Positions 5,518 to 11,809 of a stretch of DNA of 11,809 nt are shown here, piece by piece. Below the pieces are notes generated by a model that was given only the letters and a program-made list of their open reading frames with translations, was not told the DNA's origin and ran no database searches. Source of the stretch: an uncultured Spirochaetales bacterium (GTDB taxonomy: Bacteria; Spirochaetota; Spirochaetia; Sphaerochaetales; Sphaerochaetaceae); the NCBI GenBank assembly GCA_937902565.1, contig CALFMX010000222.1, positions 1 through 11,809 on the forward strand, read 5' to 3'. The position numbers and the translations under genes were made by a program. The stretch's first letter is position 1, and every line of letters starts with the position of its first letter.

Positions 5518-8004
5518 CTAGCTCCTCGGCTCAGGTTTTTTTCCAACTGCCCGCTCATCCGCCTCAAGGGCGGCCAGGGCATCGGTATCCATCGGCGGAC
5601 GCTCGACGACCGGCTCGCTCCTCTCGATCTCCACATCGTGGTGATTCTCATCCCGTGTCCAGGAGGCGAGGTTCATGAATTGGGCATGGGGACCGAAGGC
5701 GAGAACCGGCTCGTAGAGGTTTTTGTAGACCTTGCCACGGGTCTTCAGGTCCTGCTTGTACCGCTTGCGATACCACGAGGTGGAACGCTTGCGCTTACTG
5801 CTCCTCCGCTTCTTCTCTCCCTTCTCCTTCGACCCCCCATAGCCATAGCCGTACCCATATCCGTAGCCGTAGCCTCGTGAATACCCATAGCGATAGCTGG
5901 AGATCGCCGATGCGAGCACACCATTGAAGACAAAGCCGACCAGGGGGGCATTCGCTGTGCGCAGGTTGCTCACCAGATCATAGAGCGCTCCCTTGCTGGT
6001 GATCCCGGCACGGACGGTGATGATCGGGCCATCGACATGCTTGGAGATGGAGAGCATTTCGCTCGCCGATTCCAGCGGCGGGGCGTCGATGATGATGAAG
6101 TCATAGTACTGCTTCAGGCGCTCCAGGCCATTGATATACCGGGGATTGGAGAAGATGGCTGCAGGAACGAGCGGGGCGTTGCCCGGTGGCAACAGGTGCA
6201 GCGTCGGAACGTTCTCAAAGGGCTGGACCAGGCACTCCTCAATGGGAACCTTCTTGGTGACGAAGTCGACCAGACCCACCGACCGGTGCTCGAGACGGAA
6301 GTACCGCTCCATACTGGGCAGACGGAGGTCGCCGTCGATGACTAGGACACGGCTGCCCATCTGGGCGAGTGCGAGGGCGACGTTGCCGATGATGGTACTC
6401 TTGCCCTCGGCCATCGAACAGCTGGTGATCGAGTAGATGCGCCGATCGCTCTTGCTGTAGAGCATGTTGGCCACCAGCTTGAACCGCTCGCTCTCATAGG
6501 AGAGGGGGTCATTGTATACCGAGAGCGTCGGATACTTGTCGCTCTTGGAGATCTTCATCAACGGGATCCAGCCAAGGATCGGTAAATCCTTGCCGACAAC
6601 CTTGCGGATCTGGTGTTCGTTCTGGATGGAGACATCCAGCGCCTCGATCCCGAGGGTCAGCAAGAGGCCCACTGCCGAACCGAGGAGGAGCGCCACTGCC
6701 ATGATCAAGAGCTTGTTGGGCCTCACTGGCCGGATGGGCAGGATGGCGGCGTCGACGACGGTCACGTTGCCGGTGACCGCTGCCTCACTGAGCTTCACCT
6801 CCTCGAGCATCTCACGCAGCTTCAAGCCGATGGCTTCATAGATCTGCACATCACGCTGCAGCTCCGAGAGGTGCCGCTCGAGGACCGGCAGCTGGCTGAG
6901 CTCCTCATTGAAGACCTCGGCACGCCTCTGCAGCACCTCGATATCCACCTCGGTCGTCAACGCCCCGACGATTGCCTGGGTGTTCATATCAGAGGCATAT
7001 CCACGGGTGAGGGTATTGATCCGGTTGAGCAGATCCTTGGTCACCTGGCTGATGGCACTGTTGATCACATAGATGCGCGAGGAGGAGTCGAGGTTGGTGG
7101 CGGGGCGTGAGAGAGACTCATACATCGACAGCTCGGTCTTCCACGCCGAGAGCTCCTCGAGCTTGCTGGCGATGACGCTATCCTCCCTGATCTGCTCACA
7201 GCTCAACACGTTGTCAAAGCCGGCCTCTACGAGGGATTCGTTGTAGCTTCTGATGAACGTCTGCGCCTCCTGGAGCTGGAGCTTCAACGGCTCGAGGCGC
7301 AGGGTGTAGTAGGAGATCTGCTCGATCAGTATCGAGCTCTTGTCTGAGAGCTGGATGATGTCGCTGTTTTCCCTAAAGTCCCCAAGCGCGTCACTGGCAC
7401 GGCTGAGGGACATGTCGTTGAGTGGGATTTGCGCCTCGATGAACTCCCGCTGGGCGGTCTTCGAGTTCTTGGCGATCCCGGTCAGGAGATTGTCATACGT
7501 TGAGGCCAGGGCGTTGGCGAAATCACGGGCAAACTCCGGGCTCTGATCGGTGACGGCGATCTTGACGATGTTGGTATCCTTGACCGTGGAGACGACGACA
7601 CGTTCACGCACAGTGCCAAGGACGGCCTTGTTGAGGTAGTTCTCCCCATCACTATTATGGTAGGAGGAGAGATCGAGGCTCTCCAGGGCGAGGTTGATGT
7701 TGCTGCGGCTGGTGATCAACTCGACCTCAGTGGCAATCTTTGCACTGGAGGAGGAGACATCGAGCAGCGACTCGAAGGAGGAGGAGCGCTGGATCGCCTC
7801 GACGAGCACCAAGACCTGGCTCTCGTACTGCGGTGTGGCGTAGTAGAGATAGCCTGCCGCCAGGGCGAGGACGAGCACAAGGCCGACGACAAACCACCTG
7901 AAACGCTTGCGGAAGATCAGGAAAAGTTCGGCGATCGAAATTCCTTCATCGCCCCCCTCGAATGGGTTCATACCACCCTGCATCACATCATCTTGCTGAC
8001 TCAT
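5518..8004 (-). CDS. wzc: Wzc-type polysaccharide co-polymerase with BY-kinase domain
   Basis: This inner-membrane protein is predicted to control chain length and export of an extracellular polysaccharide by cycles of tyrosine autophosphorylation. Of its 828 residues, about 20-110 form the Wzz domain, with a first membrane helix at about 37-56. A long periplasmic, largely helical section follows, and the second helix is at about 431-455. The cytoplasmic kinase has Walker A (CSMAEGKST, Lys535), Walker A' (VLVIDGDLR, 553-561) and Walker B (DFIIIDAPP, Asp640). The tyrosine cluster at 704-722 holds nine Tyr, mostly as a Tyr-Gly repeat. Uniquely for this layout, about 105 further residues follow, first strongly Lys/Arg-rich (725-762), then acidic. 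Wzc proteins usually end at or just after the cluster. ATG 8004 has GGAG 6 nt upstream and lies 9 nt after the wza-like stop, so the two genes form one operon. Confidence 0.92.
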   Translation of the reverse strand: MSQQDDVMQGGMNPFEGGDEGISIAELFLIFRKRFRWFVVGLVLVLALAAGYLYYATPQYESQVLVLVEAIQRSSSFESLLDVSSSSAKIATEVELITSRSNINLALESLDLSSYHNSDGENYLNKAVLGTVRERVVVSTVKDTNIVKIAVTDQSPEFARDFANALASTYDNLLTGIAKNSKTAQREFIEAQIPLNDMSLSRASDALGDFRENSDIIQLSDKSSILIEQISYYTLRLEPLKLQLQEAQTFIRSYNESLVEAGFDNVLSCEQIREDSVIASKLEELSAWKTELSMYESLSRPATNLDSSSRIYVINSAISQVTKDLLNRINTLTRGYASDMNTQAIVGALTTEVDIEVLQRRAEVFNEELSQLPVLERHLSELQRDVQIYEAIGLKLREMLEEVKLSEAAVTGNVTVVDAAILPIRPVRPNKLLIMAVALLLGSAVGLLLTLGIEALDVSIQNEHQIRKVVGKDLPILGWIPLMKISKSDKYPTLSVYNDPLSYESERFKLVANMLYSKSDRRIYSITSCSMAEGKSTIIGNVALALAQMGSRVLVIDGDLRLPSMERYFRLEHRSVGLVDFVTKKVPIEECLVQPFENVPTLHLLPPGNAPLVPAAIFSNPRYINGLERLKQYYDFIIIDAPPLESASEMLSISKHVDGPIITVRAGITSKGALYDLVSNLRTANAPLVGFVFNGVLASAISSYRYGYSRGYGYGYGYGYGYGGSKEKGEKKRRSSKRKRSTSWYRKRYKQDLKTRGKVYKNLYEPVLAFGPHAQFMNLASWTRDENHHDVEIERSEPVVERPPMDTDALAALEADERAVGKKPEPRS
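5836..5874 (-). repeat. Hexanucleotide-type repeat encoding (Gly-Tyr)n in wzc
   Basis: Thirteen codons alternate Gly and Tyr (residues 711-723 of the Wzc-like protein). The DNA is an imperfect six-base repeat with varied third positions, so the protein pattern seems selected rather than a fresh slippage product. The six-base unit means copy-number change would keep the reading frame. Confidence 0.7.
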
Positions 8005-8013
8005 CCCCTACTC

Positions 8014-9603
8014 CTACAGTTTCTTTGCATCCAGGACAATACTCAAAACACCCGCAATGATTGCCAAAATCGAGCTGACCAGCCCGATTACCGCCACGGT
8101 GGGGGCTAGGTCCTTGACGAAGGTGTTCTTCGCCACGACGATCGTCGACTCGGGGGGGACCTCCCCCTCCTTGTCGATCTTCTTGCCATCGCTTCCGAGC
8201 AGCTTGATCGAGGTCGGGTAGGCGGCATCATCGCTGAGCCCGCCAGCCAATGCGATGTAGTAGTTTACCCCCTTCTCCGGCACATAGGCGAAGATACCAC
8301 TGCGGACCCCCCCGCCACTGACGGTGACAAAGCGTTGGTTGAAGGGGATGACCAGGGTATCGCCGGCCATGAGGCGGAGCAGGCCCTGCTCGTCGTTGCC
8401 ATAGAGGATCTGTTGGGCACGGATGGGAATCTTCTCCTCGCCGCGCAAGAGATAGGAGCCGTCGAGGTCACTGACGGTGAGCAGGCGGGATGCAATGGTG
8501 GTCAACAGCTGCCTGAGATTCTCCTGTGGATAGAACTGGTAGAAGATCTTGCCCGATGCGTAGCCCATCTGGGCAGTGGCTGTGGTGGCGTCGGCGCCCT
8601 CGCTGGTCCCGACCGCCCCCTCGATGGTGATGGACTGGATACTGGGCAGGATCGTATCGATGATCACCTGGTCGAGGTGCTGGAGGGGGACATCAGCGCC
8701 ATCAAGCATGTTGGCAAAGAAGACATCCCAGCCACCGGCGCTCTCATTGTAGCGCTGGATACGGATGTTCTGGATATCACTGCCGGCAAGGAGGCCCCCA
8801 CCATAGTAGGAGAGCAGGGCATTCAAACCCTCCCCCTCCTGGAGCTGGTAGGTCCCCTTCTGGTAGACGTTGCCACCGAGCTGGACCAGCTTCTCGGCAC
8901 GGACCAACGTGATAACATCCCCGCTCTTGAGCAGGGGGTCCTCATCAAGGTCGCCCTTTCTCAGCGCCTTGTACAGGTCATAGGTTCGCGCTGTTCCATC
9001 GACGCTGGTCACCAGGATCTCCCGTGTAGAGGCCCAGGAGGTGGCGCTCCTGACCACCTCACTGAGGCGGGACAAGCCCCAAGCGGGGATGACACGCGTA
9101 CCCGTAACCTCTCCAATCACTGAAACGGTGAAGGTGCCAGTGCTGGTCAGCACCAGCTGGGGATTGGAGTAACTGTGGTAGGTGCGCACCATCGCCAGGA
9201 TCGCATCACGCGCCTGGGCCCAACTCATCTGAGAGCCGTCGATGCTGCCGAGGCCAGGGATGGTCACGTTCCGCTTCTCATCGACCTGCAGGTCGACGGT
9301 GACGGTCTTCATCCCATCGAGGTAGACCAGGCGATAGCCATCGCCGGGAGTCACCGGATAGTACCCACTGGAGATGGCACTGAGCACCCGTTGCTGGTCG
9401 GTAAGCTGTGCACTCTCACCACCCAGTCCCAGCTGGTCGGCAAAGCTCTGTCTCTTGAGTTCGCTCTCCTGGACAACCGGCCGTGATACCGGGCCAAAGA
9501 GTGGAGACCGGATGACCAGTCCCGCCTCTGCTGACAGCAGTGGCACTGTGCCGGCAAAGAGCAAAATGAGGGTAAGCAATCCGATTGTCCTGACTCTCTT
9601 CAT
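8014..9603 (-). CDS. Wza-like outer-membrane polysaccharide export protein (Poly_export/SLBB)
   Basis: This is predicted to form the outer-membrane or periplasmic channel for polysaccharide, working with the Wzc-type kinase encoded 9 nt downstream. ATG 9603 gives 529 residues that begin with a clear Sec signal peptide (MKRVR, hydrophobic core about 6-23, likely cut near SAEA). Upstream AGAGGA lies about 8 nt from the ATG; the in-frame ATG at 9657 would bury the signal peptide. Residues about 80-160 are the polysaccharide-export domain (YPVTPGDGYRLVYL, with VTIPGLGSI). SLBB-like modules follow at about 160-235 (VIGEVTGTRVIP) and 240-320 (LGGNVYQKGTY), with further repeats of this kind to about 490. 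There is no lipobox cysteine, unlike classical Wza. A hydrophobic helix at about 501-524 followed by DAKKL is the likely membrane anchor. Confidence 0.85.
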   Translation of the reverse strand: MKRVRTIGLLTLILLFAGTVPLLSAEAGLVIRSPLFGPVSRPVVQESELKRQSFADQLGLGGESAQLTDQQRVLSAISSGYYPVTPGDGYRLVYLDGMKTVTVDLQVDEKRNVTIPGLGSIDGSQMSWAQARDAILAMVRTYHSYSNPQLVLTSTGTFTVSVIGEVTGTRVIPAWGLSRLSEVVRSATSWASTREILVTSVDGTARTYDLYKALRKGDLDEDPLLKSGDVITLVRAEKLVQLGGNVYQKGTYQLQEGEGLNALLSYYGGGLLAGSDIQNIRIQRYNESAGGWDVFFANMLDGADVPLQHLDQVIIDTILPSIQSITIEGAVGTSEGADATTATAQMGYASGKIFYQFYPQENLRQLLTTIASRLLTVSDLDGSYLLRGEEKIPIRAQQILYGNDEQGLLRLMAGDTLVIPFNQRFVTVSGGGVRSGIFAYVPEKGVNYYIALAGGLSDDAAYPTSIKLLGSDGKKIDKEGEVPPESTIVVAKNTFVKDLAPTVAVIGLVSSILAIIAGVLSIVLDAKKL

Positions 9604-9958
9604 TACAATAGTCCTCTTTCCAAAGGTATGGCTTGTCAATGTATCCCATCCTACCATTACCGAGGTAGGGTAACAAGCATTATGATGATAGTTTTTTTAC
9701 CCTATCGAGGATAAGAGCCACTCTTGATATGTTGTAATTGTATTGCGTAAAGATAAACAATCTTATAAAAACACAACAGATTCCACTATTTTTGTTGTAT
9801 TTTTAGCATATCAAGCTTTTAGCGACTATTTTTGCAACAATTTATGATAGTTTTTAAAACTTACATACGTTGTCATTATGCTTTCAATAATTTAGTAATT
9901 CCTAAAATACTTATCATACGATTACTGTATCACTCAGAATAATGGATGGAAATTTATT
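9604..9958. other. AT-rich divergent intergenic region
   Basis: This stretch between the wza-like gene and bmp is very AT-rich from about 9676 to 9958, in contrast to the GC-rich genes on both sides, and no credible gene is seen. It should hold the promoter of the wza-wzc operon, but no clear -35/-10 pair was found on the minus strand. A TTGACA at about 9640-9635 lacks a partner at the right distance. It contains several short direct and inverted repeats: ATGATAGTTTTT occurs at 9685-9696 and 9844-9855, and ACTATTTTTG occurs at 9785-9794 and 9825-9834, exactly 40 bp apart. Confidence 0.7.
9723..9815. repeat. Nested inverted repeats in the divergent intergenic region
   Basis: An outer perfect 9-bp pair (CTTGATATG at 9723-9731, CATATCAAG at 9807-9815) encloses an inner pair at 9767-9778 and 9793-9804. 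The inner pair matches at 11 of 12 positions around a 14-nt loop. The right arms of both pairs are only 2 nt apart. The inner arms contain ACAACA/TGTTGT, and TGTTGTA also occurs at 9730-9736. This could be an operator array, a cruciform or a weak AT-rich terminator. Base composition makes some of these matches likely by chance. Confidence 0.45.
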
Positions 9959-9987
9959 TTGACAGCTTCTAAAAGAGCATTTATACT
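9959..9987 (+). promoter_or_regulatory. Sigma-70 promoter of the BMP transporter operon
   Basis: A perfect -35 box TTGACA (9959-9964) and -10 box TATACT (9982-9987) are separated by exactly 17 bp. Transcription is predicted to begin near 9994, giving a 5' leader of about 58 nt before the bmp ATG. No strong hairpin with a T-tract is seen in the leader. Confidence 0.85.
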
Positions 9988-10051
9988 TTGAATCAGTTAA
10001 AGCTTTTCGAGTAGAATCAACGGTATCACAAACTTCGCCAAGGAGAAGATC

Positions 10052-11146
10052 ATGAAAAAAGGAATCGTCCTGTTGTTGATCGTGTTGCTCGTCTCGATGG
10101 TTGCCTTTGGACAGGGGTCCAAAGACAAGGCAAGTACAGCCGATGCTGTCTTGAAGGTTGGAGTAATCTACATCAGCCCGCCTGGTGATATGGGATACTC
10201 CTATATGCACGACCAGGGGACCATCGCCATGGAGGAGCACTTTGGCAATAAAGTGCAGGTCATCCGCATGGAGGATATCCCTGAGACCGATGCCAGTGAG
10301 CGGGTCATGGAAAACCTGATCGATGAGGGGTGCAAGATCATCTTCGCCAACTCCTACAACTATCAGCAGTACATGCAGAACGTTGCAAAGCGCTATCCGA
10401 ACATCTACTTCGAGCACTGCTCAGGCTACCTGGACAATCCCAACATGTCCAACTACTTCGGCCGAATGTACCAGATGCGCTACCTCTCCGGCATGATTGC
10501 CGCCCGGATGTCCTCCAACGGCAAGATCGGCTACGTCGGTGCCTACAACACCCCTGAGGTCGTCCGTGGCATCAACGCATTCACCCTCGGTGTGCGCTCG
10601 GTCAACCCCAAGGCGACGGTGACCGTGGTGTGGACCAACACGTGGTTCGATCCCTCCCTCGAGCGCCAAGGGGCTATCTCCCTGCTCGACCAGGGGTGTG
10701 ACGTCATCGCCCAGCACCAGGATACCACCCAGCCTGCCCAAGCCGCCATTGAGCGTGGCAAGTATGCCGTCGGCTACAATGCAGACTTCGGCAAGATTCT
10801 TGGTGATGAGCGTGTCCTCGTCTCCCCGATGTGGAACTGGGGCAACTACATGATCCCGACCATCCAGAGCGTCATTGACGGGAACTGGAAGAGCCAGAGC
10901 TACTGGGGTGGCCTTGAGGATGAGATGATCCACCTCTCCCCGATCTCCCCGCTGGTACCTGCCGACATGGTCAAGGCCGTCGAGGCGAAGCAGAAGGAGA
11001 TGCACGACAAGGTATGGGATGTCTTCTGGGGCGAGATCCGGGACAACACCGGTGCCGTACGCCAGAAGGCTGGCGAGAAGATGAGTGATGAAGCGATGCT
11101 CACCATCGACTGGTTCGTCGAAGGGGTCATCGGCAGCGTGTATTGA
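10052..11146 (+). CDS. BMP-family ABC transporter substrate-binding protein
   Basis: This is a periplasmic binding protein of the BMP/PnrA (Med) family, which deliver nucleosides, nucleobases or related compounds to an ABC importer. The 364-residue protein starts at ATG 10052 with AGGAG 6 nt upstream. A Sec signal peptide (MKKG, then a hydrophobic core to about residue 18, cut near AFG-QG) lacks the lipobox Cys common in this family, so it may be soluble in the periplasm. Family segments include KVGVIYISPPGDMGYSY (about 35-51), IIFANSYNY, NYFGRMYQMRYLSGMIA, KIGYVGAYNTPEVVRGINAF, WTNTWFDP and VGYNADF. The WTNTWFDP and NWKSQSYWGG segments resemble the branch that includes the adenine-bound Brucella protein (from memory), so a purine base is a reasonable guess. 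The substrate is not proven. The ATPase gene follows 82 nt downstream. Confidence 0.9.
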   Translation: MKKGIVLLLIVLLVSMVAFGQGSKDKASTADAVLKVGVIYISPPGDMGYSYMHDQGTIAMEEHFGNKVQVIRMEDIPETDASERVMENLIDEGCKIIFANSYNYQQYMQNVAKRYPNIYFEHCSGYLDNPNMSNYFGRMYQMRYLSGMIAARMSSNGKIGYVGAYNTPEVVRGINAFTLGVRSVNPKATVTVVWTNTWFDPSLERQGAISLLDQGCDVIAQHQDTTQPAQAAIERGKYAVGYNADFGKILGDERVLVSPMWNWGNYMIPTIQSVIDGNWKSQSYWGGLEDEMIHLSPISPLVPADMVKAVEAKQKEMHDKVWDVFWGEIRDNTGAVRQKAGEKMSDEAMLTIDWFVEGVIGSVY

Positions 11147-11157
11147 GTAAAACCTCA

Positions 11158-11190
11158 GAGGGGGCGGCAATGCCGCCTCCTTCTCCTTTT
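11158..11190 (+). terminator. GC-rich hairpin between bmp and the ATPase gene
   Basis: The stem 11158-11168 pairs with 11172-11182 (11 bp, including GGCGGC/GCCGCC and three G-U-type pairs) around the loop AAT, followed by a pyrimidine-rich stretch with TTTT at 11187-11190. It starts 12 nt after the bmp stop. In ABC operons such hairpins often let the binding protein be made in excess, by partial termination or by protecting the upstream mRNA. The T-tract is imperfect, so partial termination or 3'-end stabilisation is more likely than a full stop. Confidence 0.6.
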
Positions 11191-11228
11191 CACCCGGGCC
11201 TCTTGCCCACCAATACGGAATTAATTAG

Positions 11229-11809
11229 ATGGCAGATTTGAAAGCCGGCGGCATACCCGTCGTGCGTATGGTAGACATAAGCAAGACCTTCCCCGGTGTC
11301 GTTGCCAACGACCAGGTCTCATTGACGCTCCACAAGGGGGAGGTCCTCGCCCTCCTTGGAGAGAACGGAGCGGGAAAATCCACATTGATGAACATGCTCA
11401 TAGGCCTCTACCAGCCTGACAGCGGGACAATCTACGTCAATGGGGTACAGCAGGATATCCAATCCCCCCAGGACTCGATGGCCCTGGGCATCGGCATGAT
11501 CCACCAGGAGTTCATGCTCGTCGGGAATATGAGTGTCGCCGAGAATATCATCCTGGGGATGAAGGATCTCCCCTTCGTCCCCCCGATGGCCGAGATAAAG
11601 AAGAAGATTACCGAGCTGAGCAAGCGCTACGGCCTGCAGGTCTACCCCGACAAGATCATCCGTGACCTCTCGGTCGGGGAGCAGCAGCGCGTGGAGATCC
11701 TCAAGCTGCTCTACAGGGGAGCGGATATCCTGATCCTCGATGAGCCGACAGCGGTGCTCACCCCCGGAGAGTCGCGTGACCTCAATGAGATCATCAAGCG
11801 GATGCTCGC
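11229..11809 (+). CDS. BMP-transporter ATP-binding protein (YufO/RbsA-like), 5' part
   Basis: This is the ATPase of the importer whose binding protein lies upstream, and it would energise uptake at the inner membrane. The frame is open from ATG 11229 to the window end (193 codons), with no stop. It shows a full first nucleotide-binding domain: Walker A GENGAGKST, Q-loop region GMIHQEFMLV, ABC signature LSVGEQQRVEILK, and Walker B ILILDEPTAVLTP. BMP-system ATPases are normally about 500 residues with two such domains, so the second domain and the permease genes should follow outside the window. The ribosome site is weak (ACGGA about 10 nt before the ATG), and the in-frame ATG at 11268 has none better. 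Expression may thus be lower than that of the binding protein, in keeping with the hairpin between them. Confidence 0.92.
   Translation, partial: MADLKAGGIPVVRMVDISKTFPGVVANDQVSLTLHKGEVLALLGENGAGKSTLMNMLIGLYQPDSGTIYVNGVQQDIQSPQDSMALGIGMIHQEFMLVGNMSVAENIILGMKDLPFVPPMAEIKKKITELSKRYGLQVYPDKIIRDLSVGEQQRVEILKLLYRGADILILDEPTAVLTPGESRDLNEIIKRML

Noticed and set aside
5836..5874. Gly-Tyr coding repeat as a mobile or CRISPR-type repeat
   Set aside because: It is an in-frame protein repeat inside the kinase tyrosine cluster, with no spacers or flanking duplications.
8335..9123. Open frame of 262 codons on the plus strand inside the wza-like gene
   Set aside because: It is an antisense shadow of a clear export protein, with no recognisable motif.
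9604..9720. Promoter of the wza-wzc operon around TTGACA (9640-9635, minus strand)
   Set aside because: No -10 hexamer lies 16-18 nt downstream, so it was not annotated as a promoter.
10421..11170. Open frame of 249 codons antisense to bmp
   Set aside because: It mirrors the bmp codons and shows no family features or plausible start.

Overview
The window reads as a GC-rich bacterial chromosome segment, most likely from a spirochaete of the Sphaerochaeta/Spirochaeta type. This is inferred from the gene content (a fused PyrBI aspartate transcarbamoylase, a BMP-family nucleoside/base ABC transporter, and no operon features typical of Firmicutes or enterobacteria). It cannot be proven from this sequence alone. 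Seven substantial genes plus one partial gene fill almost all of it. No tRNA, rRNA, CRISPR array or insertion sequence was seen.

Region 1 (about 1-5475, minus strand) is a de novo pyrimidine operon read right to left: pyrBI (fused ATCase), pyrE, pyrF, pyrDK (a PyrD-PyrK fusion), then pyrC. Stops and starts overlap at every junction except pyrBI/pyrE (17 nt), so the genes are probably translationally coupled. A 7-bp hairpin followed by eight T sits between a possible pyr promoter and the pyrB ribosome binding site, placed like an attenuator. Two genes look damaged or reorganised. pyrF is split by a frameshift at its catalytic DxKxxD motif. pyrC stops after about 110 dihydroorotase-like residues plus a Pro/Ala-rich tail, and its stop overlaps an ATG that runs out of the window.

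Region 2 (5518-9603, minus strand) is a two-gene polysaccharide export pair. It comprises a Wza-like outer-membrane export protein with SLBB modules and a Wzc-type chain-length regulator fused to a BY-type tyrosine kinase. The kinase tyrosine cluster is a Tyr-Gly repeat and, unusually, is followed by a basic C-terminal extension of about 105 residues.

Region 3 (9604-10051) is an AT-rich divergent intergenic region, with nested inverted repeats and a near-consensus sigma-70 promoter facing right.

Region 4 (10052 to the end, plus strand) starts a BMP-family ABC importer. A substrate-binding protein is followed, after a GC-rich hairpin, by the first third or so of a two-domain-type ATPase. The importer probably takes up a purine or other nucleobase/nucleoside, so the window combines pyrimidine synthesis, probable nucleobase salvage and UDP-sugar-consuming polysaccharide export. 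That functional link is an inference.
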